A model generated the notes under the pieces. It was not told where the DNA came from and did not search any database. It was given only the letters and a program-made list of their open reading frames with translations. 7,699 bases of DNA, taken from positions 1-7,699 of the forward strand of contig CABTMH010000136.1 in the NCBI GenBank assembly GCA_902485915.1, given 5' to 3'. How positions within the stretch are numbered: the first letter of the stretch is position 1; every line of letters begins with the position of its first letter. The position numbers and the translations under genes were made by a program. This DNA comes from an uncultured Oribacterium sp. GTDB taxonomy: Bacteria > Bacillota > Clostridia > Lachnospirales > Lachnospiraceae. Below are positions 1 through 6,271 of the stretch, piece by piece.

Positions 1-2
1 AT

Positions 3-434
3 ACGATATATAAAGATGTAGCGGATACGGAAGATGCAGAGGCATGGATTAATCAGGAAATAAGACTGGGTATCTTTGCAAAGATCGGCACACTGAAAGC
101 CCCGGGCACTAAATTTCAGTTGCTGAAGAATCGAGATATTTTATCCGAAGAAAACAACAGCACCCGGTATTCCGAATCCGGTGAGTCGACAGATATCGCG
201 ATTATTCCGCATGAACTTTATGAGCGAATTCAGCATAAGCAGTATTCCTTTGAAGATGTTGTCAGGATTCGAAATCATATGACGGTTCGTATTCTGAATC
301 GCATTATCGATAAAAAATGTGGCTATGATGCGCATTACTGTAGTGATCGATTCTTGAACGGAATGATTCTTCTGGATGAAGATGACCAGCTGGCAGAACT
401 GGATCCTGTCTTAGGATTCCAATGGAATACATAA
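3..434 (+). CDS. cas3: Cas3 helicase-nuclease, C-terminal fragment (type I-E), 5' end outside window
   Basis: An open frame enters from the left edge and ends with TAA at 432-434, giving 143 residues without a start. Cas3 is the HD-nuclease/superfamily 2 helicase that Cascade recruits to unwind and degrade target DNA. Only the region after the helicase core is present, so no HD or Walker motifs can be checked. The identification rests on position (directly before cse1 in canonical I-E order) and on the Cas3-like C-terminal end, with an acidic stretch (DEDDQLAELDP) followed by the terminal GFQWN. A TTG at 120 could be mistaken for a start, but the frame is open and protein-like upstream of it. 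The gap to cse1 is 18 nt, consistent with co-transcription. Whether the rest of Cas3 is intact cannot be seen. Confidence 0.85.
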   Translation, partial: TIYKDVADTEDAEAWINQEIRLGIFAKIGTLKAPGTKFQLLKNRDILSEENNSTRYSESGESTDIAIIPHELYERIQHKQYSFEDVVRIRNHMTVRILNRIIDKKCGYDAHYCSDRFLNGMILLDEDDQLAELDPVLGFQWNT

Positions 435-452
435 ACTATACGAAGGAGGAGT

Positions 453-2030
453 ATGGAAGCATTTAATGTCATAACCGATCCCTGGATTCCGGTTATAAAA
501 AAGAATGAAACCAGAGAAGTATATGGTGTCCGTGATGTATTGAAAAATGCGGCGGATATCAAGCACATTACATCACCAGGGAATCTTCCGAGCGAAGAAT
601 ATGCGATTTACAGATTTCTTTTCGCGCTGCTTACGGATGCATATGAGATTCGAAGTGATGAGGATATCGAAGAAATCTATAAGAGTGGTGAATTTGATCT
701 TGACGCATTCGATGAGTACGTAAAAAGATGTGGTGATGTCTTTAACGTATTTGACGAAGAGCATCCATTTATGCAATGCGGCGTTAAGAAAGCACTGGAC
801 TATGGGGCGAAACCAACCAGTGCGGCAGTACTGAACTGGGCACAGTTAAGCGGTAATACGGAGACTTTTTTCGGCTTAAAGAATTATCCGGCGAGTAAAA
901 CATATGAGGAATCTCAGTACCTGTCTGTAGCGGAGTATATTGCATTGATTATTAATGTGACATTTATGCAGTCCGCGATCACTTCAGGTTTCCCAACAGC
1001 TGTCTGTGATAATCAGCCGCCACTATGGTTTATGTTTAATGGCGTAACTTTATTCGATACACTTTGCCTTAATCTATATCCCACAGAGGACGATGATGAG
1101 CCTATGTGGCGCAGAACGGATTTCTTATGGTATCCAGAGGACGAACCAGAAGGATGGCTATCATTAGCTTTTTTGCCATCAAGAATTGTGGCACCGTGTT
1201 CAGAAGGAATTAAAAACGGCAAGGTATATCAAATTCTGTATAACGGCTCATTTTATCGAGGAAATAGCCCTTTGAAAAATCATCCAGAGCCCAAATCATT
1301 TTATGGTTATTGGAAATCCAGAGAACCGTATATCATTCTTCGGCATTATGATCCATCGAAGGTGAAAAATGGACAGAGAGCGGTAGAAGCCTGGAGGGGG
1401 CCAGATGGCATGGCATGGATGCAAATGGCTGAGTTCTACGGAGTAAAGTTAGATACGGTCACAACGGTTCGCCCTAAAGTTATGCAGATGTATGAGAGTT
1501 TTTCTGATAAAGAAAAAGGAACTATCAAAATGCTGCCATATAAGCCGACCCAAAGCTTTTATCATTTCGAACTTCCGACACAGCAAACGAAAGCAGCCCA
1601 GGAGGTCTTTCGCGATTTTGCTATAACAGAAGACTGGATGTATGAAGATGATAAGCTAAAGCTCATTAATCGGTATACTTCATTTACCAGATCTGCGATG
1701 AAGGCACTAAGACAATCGCTCAGTCGTCTATTATATCCATCTGGAGACGAGAAAAAAGATTATGATGCGGTTAAGGAAATCGTGAATGGATGGGCAGACA
1801 GATGCGCTCAATATATGTATGCGTCGCTTCTTCCAGGGTTACAGTCTTTGAAACGTGAAAATGAGGAGCTGTATTATGAAAATGCAGCAATAACTGTTAT
1901 TGAGTTCACAGAGGCAACGATGAATAGTGTTATGGTTCGAGATATTTTCACTAAAATCAATGAGTCGAACAGACTCATCGGTATATTACGAAATGAATTA
2001 AAGAAGGAGGTAGTGAATGAAGAAGGATGA
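453..2030 (+). CDS. cse1: Cse1/CasA (Cas8e), large subunit of type I-E Cascade
   Basis: This 525-residue protein is the large Cascade subunit, which in characterised I-E systems recognises the PAM, helps open target DNA and recruits Cas3. The N-terminus carries the family signature FNVITDPWIPV (DPWIPV at residues 9-14), followed by an HPFMQ segment (104-108) as in other Cse1 proteins. The second half is rich in helix-forming sequence, fitting the C-terminal four-helix bundle. Length is close to E. coli CasA (502). The start is the ATG at 453, preceded by a strong AAGGAGGA at 443-450. The last 14 nt overlap cse2, suggesting translational coupling. No frameshift or internal stop is visible. Family assignment is firm; PAM specificity cannot be read from the sequence. 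Confidence 0.95.
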   Translation: MEAFNVITDPWIPVIKKNETREVYGVRDVLKNAADIKHITSPGNLPSEEYAIYRFLFALLTDAYEIRSDEDIEEIYKSGEFDLDAFDEYVKRCGDVFNVFDEEHPFMQCGVKKALDYGAKPTSAAVLNWAQLSGNTETFFGLKNYPASKTYEESQYLSVAEYIALIINVTFMQSAITSGFPTAVCDNQPPLWFMFNGVTLFDTLCLNLYPTEDDDEPMWRRTDFLWYPEDEPEGWLSLAFLPSRIVAPCSEGIKNGKVYQILYNGSFYRGNSPLKNHPEPKSFYGYWKSREPYIILRHYDPSKVKNGQRAVEAWRGPDGMAWMQMAEFYGVKLDTVTTVRPKVMQMYESFSDKEKGTIKMLPYKPTQSFYHFELPTQQTKAAQEVFRDFAITEDWMYEDDKLKLINRYTSFTRSAMKALRQSLSRLLYPSGDEKKDYDAVKEIVNGWADRCAQYMYASLLPGLQSLKRENEELYYENAAITVIEFTEATMNSVMVRDIFTKINESNRLIGILRNELKKEVVNEEG

Positions 2031-2574
2031 TATGAATACCGTCCTAAATGCAACGATGCAACTTCCAGATAGTGCACGAATTGCATTGGGACGGATGGCG
2101 GGAGTGAGCCTGCGTTCTGCGGCGACTTCTACACGTGGCCGAAATGCAATGCTGTCTTTTATGGCATTGTTTCCGCCGGAGGTGTATGAAAAAACATCGA
2201 AGTTTGAACAAACGATACTGTTTTTTTCCTGCTGTTCTATATGTGCACAGGATCGAAATGAAAACAGTATGCTGGTTGAGAAATATATCAGTAGTATTTA
2301 TAACGACCCTGATACGACAGATTCAGAAAAAAGCAGAATTCGTGCCATGATTGCAGAGAACATTACGCTGACAGGTAATTTCCTGAAGCATCTATCTACA
2401 TATATCAAGAGAGGTCAGCGTGATGGCTTTAAGTTTAATATGTATACGCTGACGAGCGATCTTATGCACTGGAATCATGCGGCGGGCTGGAGTAGAGAAA
2501 AATGGGCCAGAGCGATTTTACGGGTAACACCAGATACAACGAGTACGGTTGAAGAGGAGGAAAATCAGATATGA
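2017..2574 (+). CDS. cse2: Cse2/CasB, small subunit of type I-E Cascade
   Basis: This 185-residue, mostly helical protein matches the small Cascade subunit, which is present as a dimer along the complex belly and stabilises crRNA and the displaced DNA strand. Family-like features are an early ALGRMAG segment (about residues 23-29) and a C-terminal block with LMHW (149-152) and WSREKWAR (158-165), matching the usual 'DL..W....Q..WAR' ending of Cse2. The ATG at 2017 follows AAGAAGGAGG (2001-2010) and overlaps the end of cse1 by 14 nt. A second in-frame ATG at 2032, lying just past the cse1 stop with GAAGGAT before it, is an alternative start that would remove five residues. The stop overlaps the cas7e start as ATGA. 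The acidic tail (VEEEENQI) is probably a tolerated extension. Confidence 0.92.
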   Translation: MKKDDMNTVLNATMQLPDSARIALGRMAGVSLRSAATSTRGRNAMLSFMALFPPEVYEKTSKFEQTILFFSCCSICAQDRNENSMLVEKYISSIYNDPDTTDSEKSRIRAMIAENITLTGNFLKHLSTYIKRGQRDGFKFNMYTLTSDLMHWNHAAGWSREKWARAILRVTPDTTSTVEEEENQI

Positions 2575-3809
2575 TTAACTGGGATTTAGTAACGGATAAG
2601 AAGAGCTTTATCGAACAGGCGAAGGATGTTTTACCGACGATTGAAATTGATTCGTTGACGAACTATGGTGCATCACTTCTCAATCGTGATCGTGATGGAT
2701 TTGCAAAGCGCGTGATGTTTGGTGGTGTAGAGCGTGGACGAATTTCATCGCAGTCCATCAAGTATGCTGTTCGTCAGGCCAAGTATGATAAGGACACATG
2801 GTATACCGTGGCATTTGATCGTATGGTAGCGGATGCACTGAAGAAAAAGAATCCTGATCTGTCGGAGGATTATATCGAGCATGCAAAGTCGCTTACGCTG
2901 AGATTACTCTCTTCCAAAAAGGATCATGCGTTTAAGGTGACGATGAATGATGCGGAGTCGGTTGCAGAGGCGATTCTTCAGAACTTTGATCCGGCCAAAC
3001 CAATTGAGGAAGCAGAGTGGGGAATGGGAGACACAAAGAAGGCGAAGAATTCAAAGGTAGATACGATTTTGAAAGCTTTAGAGGCAGAATCGAAAAACAG
3101 ATTGAACTCTTCTGAAGTCGCCATGTTCGGTAGAATGAGTACATCTGACATTTTACGGTCGGTAGATGGCGCAGTTGCAATGAGCCACGCATTCACAACG
3201 CATGAGTATAATGGCGATGTGGATACATTTACCGCAGTCGACGAATTAAAGGCATTTGGATTCGGAGATCAGGAGGCAGATGAAAATTCCAGAGGTGCTG
3301 CAGGTATCTGGGATGTGGATCTGAATGCTGGATGTTTTTATCAGTACTGCAGCATCAGTACGATGATTTATGCCTTAAACATGTTAGACGGCATGGATTT
3401 TAATGATAAGGAAGCATTAAAGAGAAGACTTGATTCCATGGCGAAGGACGTTTCTGAATTTATCAAACTGTATCTTCTGACGGCACCCGTAGCGATGCAG
3501 AACAGCAAAGCAAGTTTTCCGGGCCCATCTGTAGTATATATTCGTGCAGCTGTACGTCCAGCGAACCATTCTTATGAGAATGCCTTTGCCAAGCCAGTGG
3601 TTTCAGATGGCGAAAAGGATGTAGTGGAGCTCTCTGCAAAACGTTTAACAGAGTATATTGATGGCGATGTATTCTTTGATAACGATTATGCGAAGCAGTA
3701 CTGGTTATCGGATCATCACTATACTGCTCCGAAGGGCGCACAGGATGATAAAAACCTGAAGGGTGTTTTAGCTGATTTGGAGGAGTATATTCATGAGGCA
3801 TGTAATTAA
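2571..3809 (+). CDS. cas7e: Cas7e/Cse4 (CasC), crRNA-binding backbone subunit of Cascade
   Basis: Cas7e polymerises (six copies in E. coli Cascade) along the crRNA spacer to form the backbone. Characteristic motifs are LNRD (residues 37-40), GGVERGRISSQS (51-62), FGRMSTSD (186-193) and SHAFTTHE (205-212) followed by DTFTAVDEL; these match the conserved core of the family. The protein is 412 residues, longer than E. coli CasC (363). Extra length appears as about 20 residues before the LNRD region and an acidic, glycine-containing insertion near residues 225-245. The ATG at 2571 has GAGGAGG at 2554-2560 and sits in an ATGA overlap with the cse2 stop, so the start is well supported. The 3' end overlaps cas5e by 17 nt. 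No defect is seen. Confidence 0.95.
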   Translation: MINWDLVTDKKSFIEQAKDVLPTIEIDSLTNYGASLLNRDRDGFAKRVMFGGVERGRISSQSIKYAVRQAKYDKDTWYTVAFDRMVADALKKKNPDLSEDYIEHAKSLTLRLLSSKKDHAFKVTMNDAESVAEAILQNFDPAKPIEEAEWGMGDTKKAKNSKVDTILKALEAESKNRLNSSEVAMFGRMSTSDILRSVDGAVAMSHAFTTHEYNGDVDTFTAVDELKAFGFGDQEADENSRGAAGIWDVDLNAGCFYQYCSISTMIYALNMLDGMDFNDKEALKRRLDSMAKDVSEFIKLYLLTAPVAMQNSKASFPGPSVVYIRAAVRPANHSYENAFAKPVVSDGEKDVVELSAKRLTEYIDGDVFFDNDYAKQYWLSDHHYTAPKGAQDDKNLKGVLADLEEYIHEACN

Positions 3810-4311
3810 ACTGTGCCTCTCCGGGATGATGCAGGCCTATTCAGAGTCTCGTTTTATATATACCAGAGACACAAAATCAGCGCCGACAGATCAGGCAATT
3901 ATCGGCATGATCGCTGCGGCTGAAGGTATCCTGCGAGAGGATACGGATGCACTGGAAAAACTTAATACGAAACTGTGGATTGAAAAAGTTGAAAGTAATC
4001 AGGAGATTTCCTATAAAATGACAGATTTTCAAACAGTTCGACCTATTGAGAACAGTAAATTAAGTTGTTTAGCCGGTGCTGAAATGGAAAAGCCATTTTT
4101 AACGGCAAGTGGTGGAAAAAAAGCCATGCTTCCGCTATTCACCAAGCAGTACATTACGAATGGAGATTTTACGGTGCTGGTTGCCGGTGAGGAAGCTGCA
4201 GTTTTAAAAGCAGCAGAAGCATTGCAACATCCGGTTTTTCCGTTATATCTCGGAAGAAAATGCTGCCCACCGAACAAGCCGGTTTTTCAGGAACTATTAA
4301 CTGTAGATTAG
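3793..4311 (+). CDS. cas5e: Cas5e (CasD), crRNA 5'-handle-binding subunit; appears C-terminally short
   Basis: Cas5e caps the Cascade backbone and holds the 5' handle of crRNA. Family features are the N-terminal RAMP strand (HVIKLCLSGMMQAY), the TRDTKSAPTDQAIIGMIAAAEG segment at residues 24-45 (equivalent to the TRPT..PT.SG..GLLGA region of CasD), DFQTVRP (78-84), and LYLGRKCCPPNKPVF (151-165), equivalent to PYLGRRSCPLTHPLF of E. coli CasD. The protein stops seven residues later at 172 residues, whereas CasD is 224, so roughly 50-60 C-terminal residues are absent. Neither other forward frame after the stop supplies an obvious Cas5e tail. The start ATG at 3793 follows GGAGGAG and overlaps cas7e by 17 nt. 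It may be a natural short variant or a truncated, possibly weakened, subunit. Confidence 0.9.
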   Translation: MRHVIKLCLSGMMQAYSESRFIYTRDTKSAPTDQAIIGMIAAAEGILREDTDALEKLNTKLWIEKVESNQEISYKMTDFQTVRPIENSKLSCLAGAEMEKPFLTASGGKKAMLPLFTKQYITNGDFTVLVAGEEAAVLKAAEALQHPVFPLYLGRKCCPPNKPVFQELLTVD

Positions 4312-4319
4312 CTCATACC

Positions 4320-4338
4320 ATCCCACATTTAGTGGGAG
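4320..4338. repeat. Hairpin resembling a type I-E CRISPR repeat, between cas5e and cas6e
   Basis: TCCCAC (4321-4326) and GTGGGA (4332-4337) form a perfect 6-bp stem with a 5-nt ATTTA loop, in the 50-nt gap between the cas5e stop and the cas6e ribosome binding site. The stem size and C-rich/G-rich arms, with CAT before and GCG after, resemble the palindromic core of I-E CRISPR repeats; on the minus strand it reads GCTCCCAC-loop-GTGGGATGG. Only one copy is present, so it is not an array. It could be a Cas6e-recognised element, an ordinary intercistronic RNA hairpin, or chance. Confidence 0.4.
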
Positions 4339-4346
4339 CGATTAAG

Positions 4347-4354
4347 AAAAGGAG
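4347..4354 (+). promoter_or_regulatory. Ribosome binding site deciding the cas6e start
   Basis: AAAAGGAG ends 7 nt before the ATG at 4362. It selects this codon over an upstream in-frame ATG at 4260, which lies inside cas5e and would add 34 residues unlike the Cas6e family. Confidence 0.7.
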
Positions 4355-4361
4355 AAAAGAT

Positions 4362-4955
4362 ATGTATTTATCTATCGTACAGCCGGATTTAAGTCGGGTG
4401 AATGCAGCAAGAGCCATGACAAATGAGCAGGATATGCATAGAAATATTCAGGCACTTTTTGACTCGGACAGGCAGTCAATCAATGTTCTCTACAGGGTTA
4501 TCCCATCAAAAGATGTCCGCAGAACGATAATCTGTGTTCAGAGTGATATCATGCCTGTATCTACAGATGATGTAAAAGTGATTTCCTGCACGGATGCTAA
4601 GGATCGTATCACCTGTATAAGGGCTGGCATAATGTTGGAATATGATGTTCTGCTTCGACCGGTGAAGCGCCACGAAGGGAAGTCAACATTGATTCGAAAT
4701 AAGGATGCTCGAATAGAGTGGGTGAAATCACTTGGCCAGCGATATGGGTTTAGAGTGGAAACAATCGAAGAGTTATCAAGAATTCAGAAAACGATGTACC
4801 ATTCTGAAACGAAGGCTGGCAGAATAGATGGCTGGCGATATGTTGGCACGTTGGCAGTTGAAGATCAGGAACTGTTTATGAAAGCTTATGAAACCGGTAT
4901 CGGACGAGATAAATCATATGGGTACGGTATGTTGATGCTTAAGATGAAGGGATAA
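4362..4955 (+). CDS. cas6e: Cas6e (CasE/Cse3), pre-crRNA endoribonuclease
   Basis: Cas6e cleaves pre-crRNA at the base of each repeat hairpin and stays bound to the 3' end of the mature guide within Cascade. The protein is 197 residues, almost the length of E. coli CasE (199). It begins MYLSIVQPDLSR, like the family MYLS start. It keeps a histidine at residue 26 in NEQDMHRNIQALF, aligning with the catalytic His of CasE (YQLHQGLWHLF). IMPVST (63-68) matches QMPVST of CasE, and the C-terminal glycine-rich loop GIGRDKSYGYG (179-189) matches GIGPAKSMGCG. All visible key elements are therefore present and the enzyme should be active. The cas6e stop lies 2 nt before the cas1 start. Unlike other junctions, a 50-nt gap separates it from cas5e. 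Confidence 0.95.
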   Translation: MYLSIVQPDLSRVNAARAMTNEQDMHRNIQALFDSDRQSINVLYRVIPSKDVRRTIICVQSDIMPVSTDDVKVISCTDAKDRITCIRAGIMLEYDVLLRPVKRHEGKSTLIRNKDARIEWVKSLGQRYGFRVETIEELSRIQKTMYHSETKAGRIDGWRYVGTLAVEDQELFMKAYETGIGRDKSYGYGMLMLKMKG

Positions 4956-5187
4956 AAATGAATGAGAAAGATATTTCATCAGACGCAAGAATATTTCCAC
5001 ACTTAGATGATAAGATAAGCTATTTGTATGTGGAGCACTGTCGTATCGAACAGGAAGATTCTTCTATCGTACTGCTACAGAAGGGCAGTAAAACGCCTAT
5101 ACCGATCGGAACGATTGCCTGCCTCATATGTGGTCCGGGTACGACAGTGACACATCGGGCTATTCAGGCATGCGGAGCAAATCAGAC

Positions 5188-5195
5188 GCTGCTTG
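5188..5195. other. Predicted 8-bp target site flanking the IS66 left end
   Basis: IS66-family elements normally duplicate 8 bp of target. The eight bases just outside the GTAA terminus are GCTGCTTG, within cas1 codons. The second copy would be beyond the right end, which is not in the window, so the duplication itself is unproven. Confidence 0.4.
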
Positions 5196-5220
5196 GTAAG
5201 CGCTCAGTGTCAGTGTGGCT
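5196..5220 (+). repeat. IS66 left terminal inverted repeat region with tandem CAGTGT
   Basis: The terminus begins GTAAGCGCTCAGTGT. It contains two adjacent CAGTGT units (5205-5216). The inner limit is a guess because the right-end copy is not in the window. Confidence 0.65.
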
Positions 5221-5227
5221 AGTTTAA

Positions 5228-5241
5228 CACTTTTGAAAGTG
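5228..5241. repeat. Near-palindrome CACTTTTGAAAGTG in the IS leader
   Basis: CACTTT and AAAGTG are perfect inverted arms around a central TG. The included word TTTTGAAAG recurs before tnpC (6250-6258) and in inverted form at 6166-6174. It could be a protein-binding operator within the element; function is unknown. Confidence 0.35.
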
Positions 5242-5295
5242 CCATAATCGTGGAAAACGAGTATTTTAGTCTCAGTCTTCCCGCTGGCATTCACA

Positions 5296-5315
5296 GTAGT
5301 GGATCATTTCACTAC
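5296..5315 (+). repeat. Inverted repeat in the tnpA leader
   Basis: GTAGTG (5296-5301) pairs with CACTAC (5310-5315) around an 8-nt loop in the 144-nt leader of tnpA. There is no T-tract after it, so it is not a convincing intrinsic terminator. It may be part of a structured leader. Confidence 0.35.
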
Positions 5316-5324
5316 ACTGCCACT

Positions 5325-5373
5325 TCCCACTATGGGACTATTTTACTCTACTTAAGAAGAGAGGAAGTCCCAT
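5325..5373 (+). promoter_or_regulatory. Possible structure hiding the tnpA start codon, with an alternative hairpin
   Basis: ATGGGACT (5332-5339) is the exact reverse complement of AGTCCCAT (5366-5373), whose last two bases are the first two of the tnpA ATG. The purine-rich ribosome binding region (AGAAGAGAGGA, about 5355-5365) lies in the loop. A competing small hairpin, TCCCA (5325-5329) with TGGGA (5333-5337), uses the same left arm. Such pairing could reduce tnpA translation from transcripts that enter from cas1; this is inference from complementarity only. Confidence 0.4.
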
Positions 5374-5779
5374 GATGAATAAACGTGTACCTCGCCGCTC
5401 TGATGAAGAGTGGCATCAGATCATACTCGCCGCCAGGTCATCCGGCTTAAGCGATTTTGAATACTGTAGAGCCAACAGCATCCCGAGCAGTACTTTTTAC
5501 AGGGCACTGGCTCGATTACGTCAGCAGGCCTGTGAGCTTCCTGCGAGATCCGAAAGACTTGAGAGCAAGCAGGAGGTTGTTCCGATAAATATATCGGAGC
5601 TCCCGATCAGCAGAGAGGATCGGATGCATCCGGTCTCACATGTGGTTGATGAACCATTGCCTGCTTCGTTTGAAGCGACGATACGCATCACACTTGGAGG
5701 CGGCACGCTAGAGTTGACCAACCAGGCAGATACTGCACTGGTTGCCAGTATCCTGCGCGTGTTGGACAGCCGATGTTAG
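5372..5779 (+). CDS. tnpA: IS66 accessory protein TnpA
   Basis: This 135-residue basic protein is the first of the three IS66 genes. A helix-turn-helix-like N-terminal segment (EEWHQIILAARSSGLSDFEY..., about residues 12-49, including GLSDFEYCRANSIPSSTFY) matches TnpA proteins of the family, which are thought to bind DNA and assist transposition. The C-terminal end (ATIRITLGGGTLELTNQAD followed by a short helix) is also typical. Two consecutive ATG codons (5372 and 5375) are possible starts behind a purine-rich site at 5355-5365; the first is chosen. The 3' end overlaps tnpB by 7 nt. Its biochemical role is poorly defined in the family. Confidence 0.88.
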   Translation: MMNKRVPRRSDEEWHQIILAARSSGLSDFEYCRANSIPSSTFYRALARLRQQACELPARSERLESKQEVVPINISELPISREDRMHPVSHVVDEPLPASFEATIRITLGGGTLELTNQADTALVASILRVLDSRC

Positions 5780-6144
5780 GCGACATCTCCAGTGCAAACC
5801 GTATCTACCTAGTTACGGGCTATACCGACATGCGAAAGAGTATTGATGGTCTGATGGCGATCGTACGCGATACCTATGAGCTGGATCCGTACAGTAATTC
5901 TGTATTCCTCTTCTGCGGACGACGTGCCGATCGCATCAAGGCGCTCCATTACGAAAAGGATGGTTTCTGCCTCCTGTACAAGCGTCTTGAGAAAGGAGCG
6001 AATGATCACTTCCGATTTCAGTGGCCACGCCACGCATCCGAAGTTCGCAACCTTACGAAACGGGAGTTCCGCTGGCTGCTCGAAGGCCTTTCCATCGATC
6101 AGCCGAATGCCATTCAGCCGAGTCGGGAGAAGCACGACTTCTGA
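5773..6144 (+). CDS. tnpB: IS66 accessory protein TnpB (Orf2-like)
   Basis: This 123-residue protein matches IS66 Orf2/TnpB, a family unrelated to the RNA-guided TnpB of IS200/IS605. The hallmark is GYTDMRKSIDGLMAIV (residues 16-31), then SVFLFCGRRADRIKALHYEKDGFCLLYKRLE (about 43-73) and FRWLLEGLSI near the C-terminus. Length is normal for the family (about 115-125). It is required for efficient transposition in studied IS66 elements, with no known catalytic activity. The ATG at 5773 lies in the end of tnpA (ATGTTAG) and has only a weak ribosome binding site, which suggests translation by reinitiation after tnpA. Confidence 0.92.
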   Translation: MLGDISSANRIYLVTGYTDMRKSIDGLMAIVRDTYELDPYSNSVFLFCGRRADRIKALHYEKDGFCLLYKRLEKGANDHFRFQWPRHASEVRNLTKREFRWLLEGLSIDQPNAIQPSREKHDF

Positions 6145-6271
6145 GTCTTGGTAACGTTGCACAAACTTTCAAAAATTGCATAAAGCTATCCTCCAGGAAG
6201 GCATGCGCAGCCTAGGAAATACGTGCTTTCGGCGGTATAATCAGAGCAGTTTTGAAAGGACGTATACAACC
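6145..6271 (+). promoter_or_regulatory. tnpB-tnpC intergenic region with a 9-bp inverted repeat covering the tnpC ribosome binding site
   Basis: CTTTCAAAA (6166-6174) and TTTTGAAAG (6250-6258) are exact inverted copies. Pairing extends by a TGC/GCA step after a small irregularity. The right copy overlaps the likely tnpC ribosome binding site GAAAGGA (6254-6260). A TATAAT (6236-6241) lies between them but has no good -35 element. The arrangement may limit transposase translation; not demonstrated. Confidence 0.35.

Larger units (their letters stand above)
4958..5227 (+). pseudogene. cas1: Cas1 integrase, N-terminal remnant disrupted by IS66
   Basis: Residues 1-79 match the N-terminal beta-domain of type I-E Cas1: ISYLYVEHCRIEQED, TPIPIGTIACLICGPGTTVTHRAIQACGANQTLL, corresponding to THIPVGSVACIMLEPGTRVSHAAV...GTLL in E. 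coli Cas1. After Leu79 (codon 5192-5194) the sequence becomes unrelated and the frame reads ten codons of IS end before TAA at 5225-5227. Intact I-E Cas1 is about 300 residues, and the helical catalytic domain with the metal-binding Glu/His/Asp residues is lost. Cas1 with Cas2 integrates new spacers, so the locus should be unable to acquire spacers unless another cas1 exists. The remainder of cas1 and cas2 presumably lies past the right end of the IS, outside the window. Confidence 0.92.

Noticed and set aside
3463..3801. Minus-strand open frame of 112 codons opposite cas7e
   Set aside because: It lies fully inside a well-supported gene, has no recognisable family or clear ribosome binding site, and its composition looks like an antisense shadow.
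4260..4361. Longer cas6e starting at the ATG at 4260, or a Cas5e-Cas6e fusion by frameshift
   Set aside because: The extra 34 residues do not resemble Cas6e or a Cas5e tail, the ATG at 4362 has a good ribosome binding site and gives the usual MYLS start, and the GTTTTTCAG run is not a standard slippery site.
5223..5267. Promoter for tnpA near the IS left end (TTGAAA at 5233, CATAAT at 5243)
   Set aside because: The two hexamers overlap in the wrong spacing, and neither has a well-placed partner at 16-18 nt.
5809..6162. Minus-strand open frame of 117 codons opposite tnpB
   Set aside because: The plus strand encodes clear TnpB motifs across the same stretch, so this is a shadow frame.
6213..6241. 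Promoter for tnpC based on TATAAT at 6236-6241
   Set aside because: The -10 match is perfect but the region 17 nt upstream (TAGGAA) is a poor -35 and there is no TG extension, so support is too weak to call it.
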